DNA of 64,000 bases, taken from JAHEDT01 sp963825615 (GTDB taxonomy: Bacteria; Desulfobacterota; Desulfuromonadia; Desulfuromonadales; BM103). Shown in pieces: positions 36,511-47,012 of this stretch. Below the pieces are notes generated by a model that had not been told where the DNA came from, did no database searches, and saw only the letters and a list, made by a program, of their open reading frames with translations. Made by a program: the position numbers and the translations under genes. Within the stretch, counting starts at the first letter, position 1. Each line of letters starts with the position of its first letter. The stretch is taken from positions 62,001 to 126,000 of the forward strand of contig CAWGTV010000003.1 in the NCBI GenBank assembly GCA_963825615.1. The letters are read 5' to 3'.

Positions 36511-37023
36511 TTACCGTGCGAGACGATAATCTTCCCGGTACTGGACATAGTTCCCGGAGATCGCATGCATATTCCTGCATTCCTCTTCGGTCAGAGCTCT
36601 TTTCACCCGCCCTGGGCTGCCCAAAACCAGGGATCTGGGCGGCACTTGCGTGCCGGGAGCAACCACAGAGCCTGCGGCTACCAGTGACGAAGCACCGACA
36701 ACTGCTCCGTCCAGAACTATGGCGCCAATCCCGATGAGGCAACCATCATGCACTGTGCAACCATGCAGAGTCACGTTGTGTCCGACGGTCACATCATTGC
36801 CGATGACAGTCGGGTGCGTTTCACGGGTGACGTGCACAACGCTACCATCCTGAATATTGGTTCGACTGCCAATCCGGATGAAGTTGACATCCCCACGCAC
36901 GATTACGTTGAACCAGATGCTAGAGTGTTCACCAACGTGGACATCGCCTATCACACATGCACCAGTGGCAACAAAAACCGAATCATCAATTTGCGGCGAA
37001 ATGCCTTTGTATTCGAGAACCAT
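36511..37023 (-). CDS. Gamma-class carbonic anhydrase family protein
   Basis: A 170-residue left-handed beta-helix of hexapeptide repeats. VIVRGDVNFIRIGSRTNIQD, HVTRETHPTVIGNDVTVGHN and LHGCTVHDGCLIGIGA carry the Arg, Asp, Gln and three His expected for the trimer-interface metal site. Proteins of this family (YrdA/PaaY/Cam-like) bind zinc or iron, and some hydrate CO2. The exact activity cannot be told from sequence. It is intact, with no clear operon partner. Confidence 0.9.
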   Translation of the reverse strand: MVLEYKGISPQIDDSVFVATGACVIGDVHVGEHSSIWFNVIVRGDVNFIRIGSRTNIQDGSVVHVTRETHPTVIGNDVTVGHNVTLHGCTVHDGCLIGIGAIVLDGAVVGASSLVAAGSVVAPGTQVPPRSLVLGSPGRVKRALTEEECRNMHAISGNYVQYREDYRLAR

Positions 37024-37172
37024 AGTTTCAGCAGCTCCTTGTCGCTTTAATCATAATAAATCAGGAATACGCCAATCAATCATCGTGCCATTGAAAACCA
37101 ACCAAGCGAGAAACCACAGCTTGGGGAATAATATTATATTTTTGATGTCTTAAGAAGACTTTTAGCGCGGGA

Positions 37173-37540
37173 TTATGGATTGAAGTCAATTGTACAAAAA
37201 AAGTCCGGAGAACCTGTAGGGGGTTTCCCGGCCTTTATACTGTTATACCACGGAGACTCTTCAATTTTACTGTTGACCTTGTCTCTTAATTCCTTGCCGA
37301 CCTTGAAGAATGGCAGTTTCTTCGGACTGACTTGAATAACTTCACCGGTCTTCGGATTTCGCCCCATATAAGCCTGGTAATCCTTAACCACAAAGCTGCC
37401 AAACCCCGAATTTCGATACGACCACCAGAAGTCAGGGCATCTGCCATCGAGTCGAAGATGATATTAACAATTTCTTCGGATTTTTTGTAGGTCAGGCCGT
37501 TGCCGACCGCCAAAGCTTCCACCAATTCTGACTTGTTCAT
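37173..37540 (-). CDS. HU/IHF family DNA-binding protein (frameshifted)
   Basis: It starts MNKSELVEALAVGNGLTYKK, and after GGRIEIRG the frame breaks near 37400. The other frame continues VVKDYQAYMGRNPKTGEVIQ and LPFFKVGKELRDKVNSK. Insertion of one T in GGTTTGG (as GGTTTTGG) restores the invariant RGFGSF motif, so a homopolymer miscall is the natural explanation. The protein bends DNA as a dimer. About 30 residues follow the usual family end and overlap a terminator hairpin, so the true stop may be earlier. Confidence 0.88.
37196..37231 (-). terminator. Terminator at the 3' end of the HU-like gene
   Basis: On the minus strand, CCGGGAAACC...GGTTCTCCGG can form a stem with one mismatch or bulge, followed by seven T residues. 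It overlaps the last codons as read, which hints at a second indel near the gene's end. Confidence 0.5.
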
Positions 37541-37714
37541 GAACACCTCCAAGCACACCAGTGCACTTGGACGGCCGTCTTGCTTGATGCAAGGAATCGA
37601 CAAGATATCCAGGCCATGAAGCGTATTATATATACTCATATTACTGTACCTTGCAAGCTGTCAAGGCCATCAACCAGTATTTTCAAGGTTGGCGAAGTTG
37701 AAGATATGGAGTGC

Positions 37715-38283
37715 TCAGATTGTCGTGAACGGGGACAATGTCCAGATGATACGTGCATCATCGTCACCAACATTGTCCCAACGGTGAGGAAGGTGCGATT
37801 TAAAGGAAAGGCTGTCACCGGCAGAAAGGCTATACTCCTCTCCGGCAATGGTGACCTTGAGGTGGCCTTCAATCAAAACGATCAGTTCGTCACCCGGGTG
37901 GTGCATATGTTTCTGACCGCTGGTCCCACCCGATGGGACAGTACAGAGGAAACGACATGAATTGCGGGTCACGCAAACCGGATGTAAACGACTCGGTATG
38001 CATGTTGTTCTCATCGTCATAAACGGTTGTGTCGCGATGCCCTGGTGAGGAGAAAACGATTTCGTGGGTTGTGGAAACTTCCTCTACGAAATAATTGATG
38101 CTCTTATCAAAAACGGCAGCAAGCTTCATCAAGAATTTCTACCGAAGGGATTGTCAGGCCACGCTCAACCCTGGATATCATGTTGGAAGAAACTTTTGAT
38201 TTTGCAGCCAGGACCTGTATTGTCATGTCACTTTTAAGCCGTATCGCTTTCAGCTTTTTGCCTACAATTCTCTTTAGCTTCAT
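37715..38283 (-). CDS. XRE-type regulator with cupin domain, copy 1 (frameshifted)
   Basis: It starts MKLKRIVGKKLKAIRLKSDM. The helix-turn-helix reads VLAAKSKVSSNMISRVERGL. An extra base near 38130 moves the frame to MKLAAVFDKSINYFVEEV, and a second shift near 37950 leads to the cupin part, HHPGDELIVLIEGHLKVTIA and SLSAGDSLSFKSHLPHRW. Such HTH-cupin proteins are cytoplasmic regulators whose cupin binds a small ligand. All frames are clean of stops at the joins. It is a paralogue of the adjacent gene. Confidence 0.8.
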
Positions 38284-38320
38284 AACAATTTCACTTTGAG
38301 TTGGAGCGATTGAAGATGGC

Positions 38321-38888
38321 TTAGTTTAGACTTGGCGCTGGCGAGACAACCCAGAGAACACGTGTTTTGCCATGATGCAAGATTTCGCCAACGATGCGGC
38401 AAGTGAAGCTTTAAAAACAATGGAGTCACCCTCCTCCAGAGACAAAGCTGTCACCATCGATGATAAATTCCAGAGAACCCTCGAGAACCAGGGCAAACTC
38501 TTCGCCGGTATGGACCATGCCGCCGTCTCCGCTGCTACAGTTCTGTCTCAATGGTATCGAAAAAAACGGTAAAATTTGGATCGCGCAAGGCCCTGCGTCA
38601 GGCTGATGATCTGATGTTTGTCTTCAAAGAAGAAGATCGGCTCACCCTGCCCCTTCTTGGTGTGAACGATGGTTGAGCCCTTTTCGGCCTCTTCGACAAA
38701 ATAGCTGATACTCATACCGAAGGATTTGGCAAGCTTAACAATGATTTCAACGGAAGGTGTAGTGAGACCACGTTCTATTCTTGAAATCATGTTAGATGAG
38801 ACCTTTGAGCTCTCGGCGAGCTCCTGTATTGTCATATCATTACGTAATCTTGTGATTTGAGCTTTCTGCCAATTAACTTTTTAACCAT
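38321..38888 (-). CDS. XRE-type regulator with cupin domain, copy 2 (frameshifted)
   Basis: It starts MVKKLIGRKLKS; one base is missing before RLRNDMTIQELAESSKVSSN, then MISRIERGLTTPSVEIIVKL and ISYFVEEAEKGSTIVHTKKG. After further frame changes the cupin continues HTGEEFALVLEGSLEFIIDG and ends VLWVVSPAPSLN at 38321. It has the same architecture as copy 1, 37 bp away, so the two arose by tandem duplication. It is divergent from bioB and could control it. That link is positional only. Confidence 0.78.
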
Positions 38889-39063
38889 TTAAGTAAGGCT
38901 CCATTGGATTCAAAATGAAATATCGTTCTATCATTCAGCTATGACAGCATGTCAACGAAATATGTACCAAAAATAACATAAATAGTACAGCATGATTGTT
39001 AACCGCTGCGCACGTCAGGTTGACAATGCACGATCATCGCTGATAATCGGCAAATAATGCTGC

Positions 39064-40071
39064 ATGACGAGGATGAATCATGTGAATTATTGGCAGGAAG
39101 TGGAGCAACTTGTCGACCAGGTCGTTCGCAGGAGAAGCACCACCCATGCTCGAGGACTGAAAATTCTTCATCCAAGCGGCGCTGAATTAACAGCTTATCT
39201 GGCTGGCGCTCATCATCTGAAAGAGCGCACCTTTGGCGACACTGCCCAGCTCTGCTCGATCATCAACGCCAAATCCGGCCGTTGCATGGAGAATTGCGCT
39301 TTTTGTGCACAATCGGCGCATCACCAGTCCTCACCACCGTCTACCCGCTTAAAACCCACGGAAGAGATTGTCGACGGTGCGCAGGCGGGCGCAGGCCGAA
39401 GGGTCTCATTGCTACGGAATCGTCACCAGCGGGACCCGTCCTGAATCAGGAGAGAATTCGACACGATTCTTGCCGCCATCCGGAAGATCCGCGAACGTTT
39501 CGACATCGAACCTTCGGCTTCTTGGGCTTCTTGACGAGGAGCTGGCACAGTCTCTGGCCGAGGCGGGTTGCGTCACCTATCATCACAATCTCGAGACGGC
39601 CCGCTCCTTTTTCCCGAACATTTGCACCACTCACGACTACGAAGAGGACGTCGACACCGTCAACTGGCCAAAGCGGCCGGGATGAAGGTCTGCTGTGGCG
39701 GGATTTTGGGACTGGGAGAATCTGACGAACAGCGCGTCGAACTGGCAGAGACCCTGCGGGAGCTGGATGTCGACTCGGTGCCGCTGAACTTTCTCAACCC
39801 GATCCCCGGCACCCCCCTGGAGGCATCACGAGGTCCATTGCACCCCTCGACTGCGTGCGGGCCATTGCCATGTTCCGCTATTTTCTGCCCGACAACCCCG
39901 ATTAGCGTCTGCGGAGGTCGCGAGACCAATTTGCGCGAACTGCAGTCGTGGATTTTCATGGCCGGAGCCAGCGGCACCATGATCGGCAATTACCTGACCA
40001 CCACCGGCCGTGACCGGGAAATCGACCTGCAGATGTTGCAGGACGTCGAGGTCAAGACAGATGCCTGCTGA
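39064..40071 (+). CDS. bioB: Biotin synthase (frameshifted)
   Basis: A radical-SAM enzyme converting dethiobiotin to biotin. NAKSGRCMENCAFCAQSAHH contains the CxxxCxxC iron-sulfur motif near residue 78. Further conserved pieces are LKPTEEIVDGAQAGA, YHHNLETA, GILGLGESDEQRVELAETLR and SVPLNFLNPIPGTPLE, and the end is QMLQDVEVKTDAC. These lie in three frames, with at least four frame changes between 39310 and 39900. Every segment is well conserved, so base-call errors are likely. Its stop overlaps the bioD start. Confidence 0.9.
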
Positions 40072-40815
40072 AAACTGCCCGGCCATGTTCGTTACCGGAA
40101 CCGATACCGGGGTCGGCAAAACCCTGGTTGCCGCGGCACTGGCACGGCATTTCTGCACCGAAGGGCTGAAGGTCGGGGTCATGAAGCCGATCGAAACCGG
40201 GGTCGAGCAATCCTGCCAAACTCGGCGCGGATGCCACACTGCTGCGCTGGGCGCCGCACTCGACGGACGACGACAGACTGATCGCCCCTTATCGCTTTCA
40301 CAGCCCCTGGCCCCCTGCCAGGCGCCAACGGCTGGAAGGAGATTGATCGACATCGACAAAATCGTCGACGCCTGCCAGATTGCGCCAGGGAAGGACATGC
40401 TGCTTGATTGAAGGGGCCGGCGGGCTAATGGTGCCGATCCGCGGCGGGCTACATGATGGCCGACCTCGCCCGGCAGCTGGGACGCCGTCACTCATGGTCA
40501 TCACACAGCCCTGCCTTGGCACCATCAACCACACGCTGCTGACAACCTTTGCGGCACGCACCATGGAACTTGGCGTTGAGCGGCTTCATCATCAACCGGA
40601 TGCCGAGAATCCCCGGAGACGCAGAGCGGGAAGCCCCGCACCTGCTGGCTTCGCTCGCTTCCGCCGATCTGCTTGGCGTTTTCCCGGAAGTCTAGCGGCA
40701 CGCGAACAGCACAAAGTCGAGGCACTGGCCGAGGAGATCGACGAGCTGCCAGCATATCACTGGCTTCTAGCAGGCCTTGGGCTGCCAGCACTGCACAGCT
40801 CCGTGTATTCAAGCA
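40061..40815 (+). CDS. bioD: Dethiobiotin synthetase (frameshifted)
   Basis: It starts MPAENCPAMFVTGTDTGVGK, with the BioD P-loop GTDTGVGKTLVAAALARHFC, then VGVMKPIETGVEQ. After frame changes near 40215, 40400 and 40480, LIEGAGGLMVPI and the C-terminal HKVEALAEEIDELPAYHWLL are readable. It closes the ureido ring of biotin with ATP and CO2. The exact stop is uncertain because of the indels; it should lie before the terminator at 40818. It is coupled to bioB by a start-stop overlap. Confidence 0.85.
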
Positions 40816-40817
40816 TA

Positions 40818-40853
40818 AAAAAGCCGGGCGAGCTCAAGTGGCTCCCGGCTTTT
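40818..40853. terminator. Bidirectional terminator between bioD and protease gene
   Basis: AAAAAGCCGGG and CCCGGCTTTT form a strong stem with A/T flanks on both sides, placed between two convergent genes. It can end transcripts from both directions. Confidence 0.85.
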
Positions 40854-40889
40854 ATGCGTGTATATCTGAAGCAGATACTGATTTGACAC

Positions 40890-43035
40890 TTACCTGGCAA
40901 CGGCCAGCTGCTGCGCAGCAATATCGAGCAGGATGGCCATCGACTCTTTCGCATAGGGATCCTCGAGGACGCTCTCCGATCCAGAGATCCTTGCTTGTCC
41001 GGCTTGTCGGTCTTACGCTATCATCGGGCTCAATCTTTTCATCACGTTCGTCACGCCATGCGGGCTGCTCCCGACACCCTGGAGTTCCTCGCGTTCCTTG
41101 AATCACCGTCAGCGAGCAGCAGCGACTGGCGGGTATTGCTTGATACGTTCACCCAGTGGCTTCGGCGACTGCGCTGAATTTCTTCAAAATCCTCGTCCTT
41201 TGCCACTCGGGCCTGGCTTTTTGCAGTCAGGTCAGCATCGACGGCACGCATCAGCCCATCCTTATAACCGACCCCCTCGATACGGTCCCAGGGAAGGCTG
41301 TAGTCGAGATAACGTTCACCGAACTTGTTGTAACTGCTGCCGATCGGGCAGGATGATGTCGGGGACGACCCCACGATACTGGGTCGAATCGCCGCTGATC
41401 CGGTAGAACTTCTGGGTGGTCAGTCTTAAGCGCACCGAGCGGCATGGTACTGGCTCATATTGCGCAGGGTCAAGCTTCGTCGAGATCCATGATGACCTGC
41501 ACCGTCCCCTTGCCGTGGGTATGCTCACTGCCGACAATGACGGCGCGGCCGATAGTCCTGAAGGGCCCCGGCAACAATCTCTGAAGCCGAAGCGCTGAAC
41601 TGGTTGACCAGCACGACCATCGGGCCCGGTAGTCAATGCTCCTTGTCGTAGCCTCCAGCACCTTGGCCGCAGCCGCGCATGGACGCACCTGCACCACCGG
41701 TCCTTCTCCGAGGAACAGACCGGCGACCCCGACGGCATCAGTCAACGCCCCGCCGCCATTATTGCGCAGGTCGAGAATCAGGCCGGTCACGCCCTGCCGG
41801 TCAGAGCATTTCAGAGCCGCCTTGACGTCATCCGTCGAGTTGCGGCCGCCGCCGCCGTTGCGGGTCTCTTCAAAATCCCGGTAGAAGCTCGGAATCTTGA
41901 TATAGCCATAACGTTGCCGGTTGCCGGATCGTCGATCACGGCGGATTTGACGAAGGACTCTTCGATCATCACGACGTCACGGACGATCGGCATGACGAAC
42001 GGCTTGTGCCCGGCGACGCTTGATCGTCAGGCGGACCTCGCGTCCCCTTCTTGCCACGGATCAGGTCGACGGCATCGCGCAGACGCATATCGGAGATGTC
42101 AACCGGTTCATCCTTGCCCTGAGCGACGGCAAGGATCACATCATCGGCCTGACAGCTGCCCCTGCCGGTCGGCAGCACTGCCGGGGATGACTTTGACGAC
42201 CTTGATGTACCCTTCGTCTTCGCGCAGGGTCGCACCGATCCCTTCAAGGGAACCGCGCATGCTGATATCGAAATCCTCCTTCGACTGCGGCGGCATATAG
42301 CTGGTGTGCGGATCGAAAGCACGGGCGAAGGCATTCAGGTAACGATCATAGTGATCCTTGAGAGTCTCTTTTTCAGGCGTTCGAAGTATTCAGCATACTG
42401 CTTGCGGACTTTTTCCCTTGCTTCGAGCTCGGTGGCCTTCTTTTGCTCTGCAGTGGCCTTGAGCGGATCTTTAACGCCTGCATCGTCAAGCAGGTTCAGA
42501 TAACGGCTCAAGGTGCGGTACTTCAGATCGAGGCGCCAGCGTTCGGCAAGCTCCGCTTCCGTGTTGCAGAAATGTCAGTTTTTCCGGATCCGTTTCGTAA
42601 TCTTCGGCGACATCGAATGAAAAGGGCTTTTCAAGCGCTTTTTCTGCCATCTTTTCTGCGCGGTGAGATGCTGTTGCCGATCAGGCGAAAGCCTACCGGG
42701 GCAAGGATGACCCGACCGCTTTCTATCTCATCATCGATACGGTCTTTAAAAATGGCAAGCTGCTCGACTTCGCCTGCGAGCAGGAGACGTTTCTGAAAGT
42801 CCAGTTGTTTGAGGTAAAGATCGAAAGCTGCACGCGAAAGTTCATCGTCGATCGCTTTGCCGCTGAAATGATTTTCAACCTGGCGCCTGAGAACATAGGT
42901 GAGCAGACGAGCACGGTTCTGATCCAGTTCGTCAGGAGTCGTTGCATTCATGGTGGACGGCAAAACGAGCAGGCCGACCAGCAACAACATGACGCTGATC
43001 AGGATGACACGAATCCAACGCTTGTTTGTAAACAT
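40890..43035 (-). CDS. prc: Tail-specific (S41) protease, Prc-like (frameshifted)
   Basis: The N-terminus has a signal anchor (VILISVMLLLVGLLVLPS) followed by the tail-specific protease N-terminal domain (DQNRARLLTYVLRRQVENHF, FDLYLKQLDFQKRLLLAGEV). Downstream pieces in several frames include a PDZ part, GLILDLRNNGGGALTDAVGV of the S41 catalytic domain, SEHTHGKGTVQ with the catalytic Lys, and SQYRGVVPDI-like and YLDYSLPWDRIEGV near the C-terminus. The last residues read AILLDIAAQQLAVAR. About 700 residues with at least six frame breaks. It degrades misfolded periplasmic proteins from the C-terminus. Confidence 0.85.
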
Positions 43036-43319
43036 GTGCGAATGACCTTTTGTGTGATTTTACATAGGATTATTCATATGAATGTAATGTAACTCAGATC
43101 GAGGCGTAATGGCAATCACATTGACAAAAATCTCGATGACTCGTGGAAAACGCAGCTAAAAAAAATGCCGGAAAAACTGGCCCGGGATGACGCCAAGCTC
43201 GCGAGAGGATGGCGAAGTTGGAAAGCAACCTGCGCAGATTACCTCTGATCACAGAAAAACCCGACGCTCTGTACAAACGCCTGTGCTATATGCAGCTAAC
43301 TCAAATGACGAGGTGTGCC
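43036..43319. other. Leader region upstream of GSU3473-like gene
   Basis: No convincing gene in about 280 bp. The segment 43128-43240 is purine-rich with possible short stems and could be a structured leader, but it does not fit a riboswitch consensus I know. Divergent promoters for the protease gene and the small gene should lie here. Confidence 0.35.
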
Positions 43320-43509
43320 ATGCTGATTAGAGTTATGTATAGCGACGGCAGATTTGACATGGTCAAACCAAACGTACTTGACAATCTTCTCGACCAACAG
43401 ATCGTTACAAGCTTCAAACGTACCAATGGCTGGGCCGTAGTAGGACGAGACGCGATTCGCAGTTCAAGCCGCTCCAGCTACCGTGGCACAGGAAAGGCGT
43501 CTCTTGTGA
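43320..43509 (+). CDS. GSU3473-like small protein (one apparent indel)
   Basis: It starts MLIRVMYSDGRFDMVKPNVL and continues LLDQQIVTSFKRTNGWAVVG and RDAIRSS, resembling the small GSU3473-type family common in Geobacter relatives. The family usually ends in a short basic Y-x-G-x-x-R-R tail; here dropping one base near 43488 gives YRGQERRLL and a stop at 43509. As read without that change the frame runs on through unrelated sequence. GAGG lies upstream of the ATG. Function is unknown. Confidence 0.6.
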
Positions 43510-43649
43510 GACGCAGCAACCGGGCTACTTGGAGATCAACCCTTTTCTCTGCGGGCAAGCCGGTGAGAGCCGCTTTCAGCAGGGAGCTTGCATGCTCAGG
43601 GTCCCTTCCCGTGCATGTATTCCTTCCCAGCGAATCAGCGCATGCGTCA

Positions 43650-46600
43650 TCAAGCCTCTATCCATCCGTCAATCATCGGGAAATAAAGTGCCGCACGCAA
43701 TGGCGGGCCATCCGGCTTGAGTTGTTCCATGAGCGCGACATAAAGTCGCAACTGGTGACCATACCGTTCAACCTCCTGTGACATGAAAGATTCAACGGAT
43801 TCACCGGGTGCCGGTGAGCTGGTCTTGTAGTCGACAACCCAGCGAAGGCCATCCTGGCAGACAAAGGTGCGGTCAATCGTGGCACGGACCAGCTGACCAT
43901 CAATCATGCCGTTGAGAGCCAGTTCGGTCGCGGCCTGCCGATGGCCTGCCAACAGCCATTTGCCGCGATCGCTGTCGACGGCGTTGAGCAGGCAGCGCAT
44001 AATCGCTGCCGCGCAGCCCTCTAGTCGTGAAGCTGGCACACCATGCGAGTTCAGCTGGCGTTTGAAGTTGATTCGCCAGGCTACTGATCGTCGCTTCCGA
44101 CCAGCTGTTTAAACCATCACGGGCAAAGCGTTCGAGCCAGAAGTGTACCAGGGTCCCGATAACCCGCCCCTCTTCCGTGCGCCGCGACCTGACAGCCTCG
44201 TCCTGATAGTGACCACTACCGGAGGCAAGGCGGACCACGGTCCCTTCAATGGCCAGGGAAGCCGCCAACTTGCGGCGGCTGCCATTGCACCGGCAGGCGT
44301 CGCAATTTCAGCAGGCCCTTCGTTACTGCGCCCTCTGCCGCTGCCGCGACAGTACACGCAGAGAACTCCTCTCTGCAGGCAGGCCAGAGGACGGACAAAA
44401 GCGACCCCGCCGGAGGGCACCAGTTGGTTGTCTCGATTGAGATTGACGTGACCCAAGAAGGTGCAAGCGCGACTTGGCCCTGGTCACTGCAACATACAGC
44501 AGCCGCAAAGTTTCCAGATCGTCCTTTTCCTGCATGATATGCCCGATTGCCTGGTATGTCGGATCCGGCTGGCTGCTCAGCAAAGGCGGGATCGGCGCCA
44601 GTAAAAGCTCGTAATCTGGGTGCTCCACCCAGCGCAGCAAGGCGCGCTCGCGAGCTCTGACCCCGCGGCCCAGGCCGGGCAGGATGACGGTATCGAATTC
44701 GAGACCTTTTGCCTTATGGATGGTCATCAGTTGCAGTTCCGGACCTGAGTTGGGGTCCGGCGCGGCAAACAGCCTGACCAGTTGCTTTTCAAGTTTTTCA
44801 AGGGGTTCATCATTGTCGAACTCTTCAAGCAAGGCAAAGAATTGCCTGACGTCGAGCAGGTCTGTTGCGTCGATGCAGGCCGGGCCATGCAACGCCAGCC
44901 AGGTCGACTCAACCAGGCTCCGCAGGCCCAGCGCCCGCGGTTGTCCAAGGCACGCTCGAGAGCCGGCAGGATACGACTCAATCGACGCCGGCCATCCGGA
45001 CTGACCTGGTCGAACATTTCCGCCTGCTGTGCGGGTTGCGTCAACAGCTGCCATACGGTTGTCCTGGCGTCGCCGGCGCACAAAACCGTCAGGTCCGCAA
45101 GGTTCATGCCGCACCAGGGGGCACGCAGGACCGACAGCCACGCGACTCGATCTGCGGGGTGCTGGAGAGCGCGGGTCAGTGAGAGGAGGTCCTGGATGAC
45201 GGGACGACCGATCAAAGGGTCAATATCCTGAGCCTGATATGCGAGGCCTGCCGCTTTCAGCTCATTGACGATTGTCAACAGGTGGCTCCTGGAACGCACC
45301 AGGACGGCAATCGAACCGTCGGCCTGCTCCTGTCGAGCCTGGCGGATCAGGTCGACAACGGCCTGCGCCTCGGCTAAATCCTGCCGACCGACAAAACCAT
45401 GCGCGGAGAGCACAGGCATACTGGGTTCCTGGTCAAAGGCCATGGCCGGAGCAAAACGCACCGCCCCGCGGACTTCGTCCTCCACCGCCGGAAAAAGTTC
45501 GCTGAACCTGCTGTTAACCCAGCTGACAAGGCCGTTGCGCGAGCGAAAGTTCGTGCGCAACACGATGCGCTCCATCGGCAGGCCGTCGAGTCCACGTTGA
45601 CAAACGCGCAAGTAGAGACCGACCTCGGCTTCCCGAAAGCGATAGATCGACTGCATCGGATCGCCGACCAAGAACAGGGTCCGGCCATCACCAGGCACCC
45701 AACCGGCAGTCAGGCAGCGCAACAGATCATACTGGGAGAACGATGTGTCCTGGAATTCATCGACCAGGACATGGCGGATTTGACCATCCAACTGCAGAAG
45801 CAGCTCTTCCGGCGCCGTTGGCGATCCGAGCGCAGCATGCGCAGCACCGGCAATTTCGATGAAGTCGACCTGCCCCCTGCGACGGAAAACGTCGTGAAGT
45901 TCCACGACCGCAAGGGGCAACAGCTCGATCAAGGCTGCGAGCACCTGCCATTGCTCCGGATCGTAACTGGTTGCCGGCAGCCGGCGCAGAGCCTTAAGCT
46001 TCTCAATCGCAACCGGGTCGTCCCGCAACGTTTCCAGAAGGGCCTGGGCCCTGGCTTTCATCTCCTGGGCGGGCGAGGTCTTGTCTGCCGGGAAGCCGTT
46101 GGTTTTATTGAGACTTTTGCGGACTTCACCAGAGGCGGTCAGGACCATGTGGACGAGTGCCAGCCACTGTTGCAGCGATCCCGCGTCCTCCTGTTCGTGC
46201 AGCAAAACGGCCAATGGATGCTGCGGGTCAGCAGCACCAAGGCTGCCGGCCGCGAACGCGGCGAGTTCACGGAGTTCACGACAGGTATCACTCCCCAGCG
46301 TTTCGAACAGCTGCTGCAGGGAGGCGGATACGTAGAGTTGCAAGCCAGATTCAAGGATCTGCCGCGGGTTTTTGTGACGCCGAGGGAGAAGATGGCGCAG
46401 CCACTGATCCCGCCTGCCTAGCATGCCGACGAACAGGTCGCGCAGCAGCGTGAGGCGGTTGTCCAGGTGAACGAGCAGGCGTTCAATTGCGTCCTGGCCG
46501 ACACCGCCAGATTCAAGCCTGTCAAGCAGTGCTTCGGCAGCCATGATATAGAGCTCGGCAGGATCTTCAGTCACCTTCGGTTGATCACCGAAACGTGCCA

Positions 46601-47012
46601 GCCATGGCATTCTTCTGGTGAGCAGGGCACAGAAGCTGTCTATGGTCGTCAGTTGCAGGCGGGAGGGGTTGTCGAGTAGTTCCCAGCCGCGTTCCCGGTC
46701 CCTGACCAGGACGGCGCGTGCCCGTTGCCAGGTTTCGACGGCATGTGCCTCAGCAGGTGGGTGTTCATTCCTGGCCCGCTCCAGAGCCGACAGCAGGCGC
46801 AGCTTCATCTCCCCGGCGGCCTTGCGGGTGAAGGTGATCGCGATGATTTCTTCCGGACAACTGGCAACGGCCAGCAACGCCAGCAGCCTTTGCACCAGCA
46901 GTTCGGTTTTGCCGGAACCGGCAGGCGCCTGCACGATACAGGAGCGGGAGATGTCGACGGCCTGTTGCCGCTCCCGCCAATCCGGTGGCGGCATGGAGGA
47001 ACGCTCAGTCAC
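43650..47012 (-). CDS. AddA/RecB-like UvrD-type helicase-nuclease (frameshifted)
   Basis: About 1120 residues. Walker A is VQAPAGSGKTELLVQRLLAL, Walker B is LVDEFQDTSFSQYD, and motif V/VI is MTIHKAKGLEFDTVILPGLG and LLYVAVTRAKSRLHLLG. The C-terminal RecB-type nuclease carries RWVVDYKTSSP. Frame changes occur near 44940, 44455, 44270 and 44035, all between well-conserved blocks. With the AddB-like gene upstream it should form a helicase-nuclease for double-strand-break repair. The start is GTG 47012 (overlapping the upstream stop) or ATG 46994. Confidence 0.85.

Noticed and set aside
43128..43240. Possible c-di-GMP-I riboswitch
   Set aside because: Only short pieces resemble the consensus; the GGCAAACC element and the closing stem are absent.
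45399..46421. A 340-codon open frame on the plus strand
   Set aside because: It is antisense to the AddA-like helicase, whose conserved helicase motifs lie on the minus strand.
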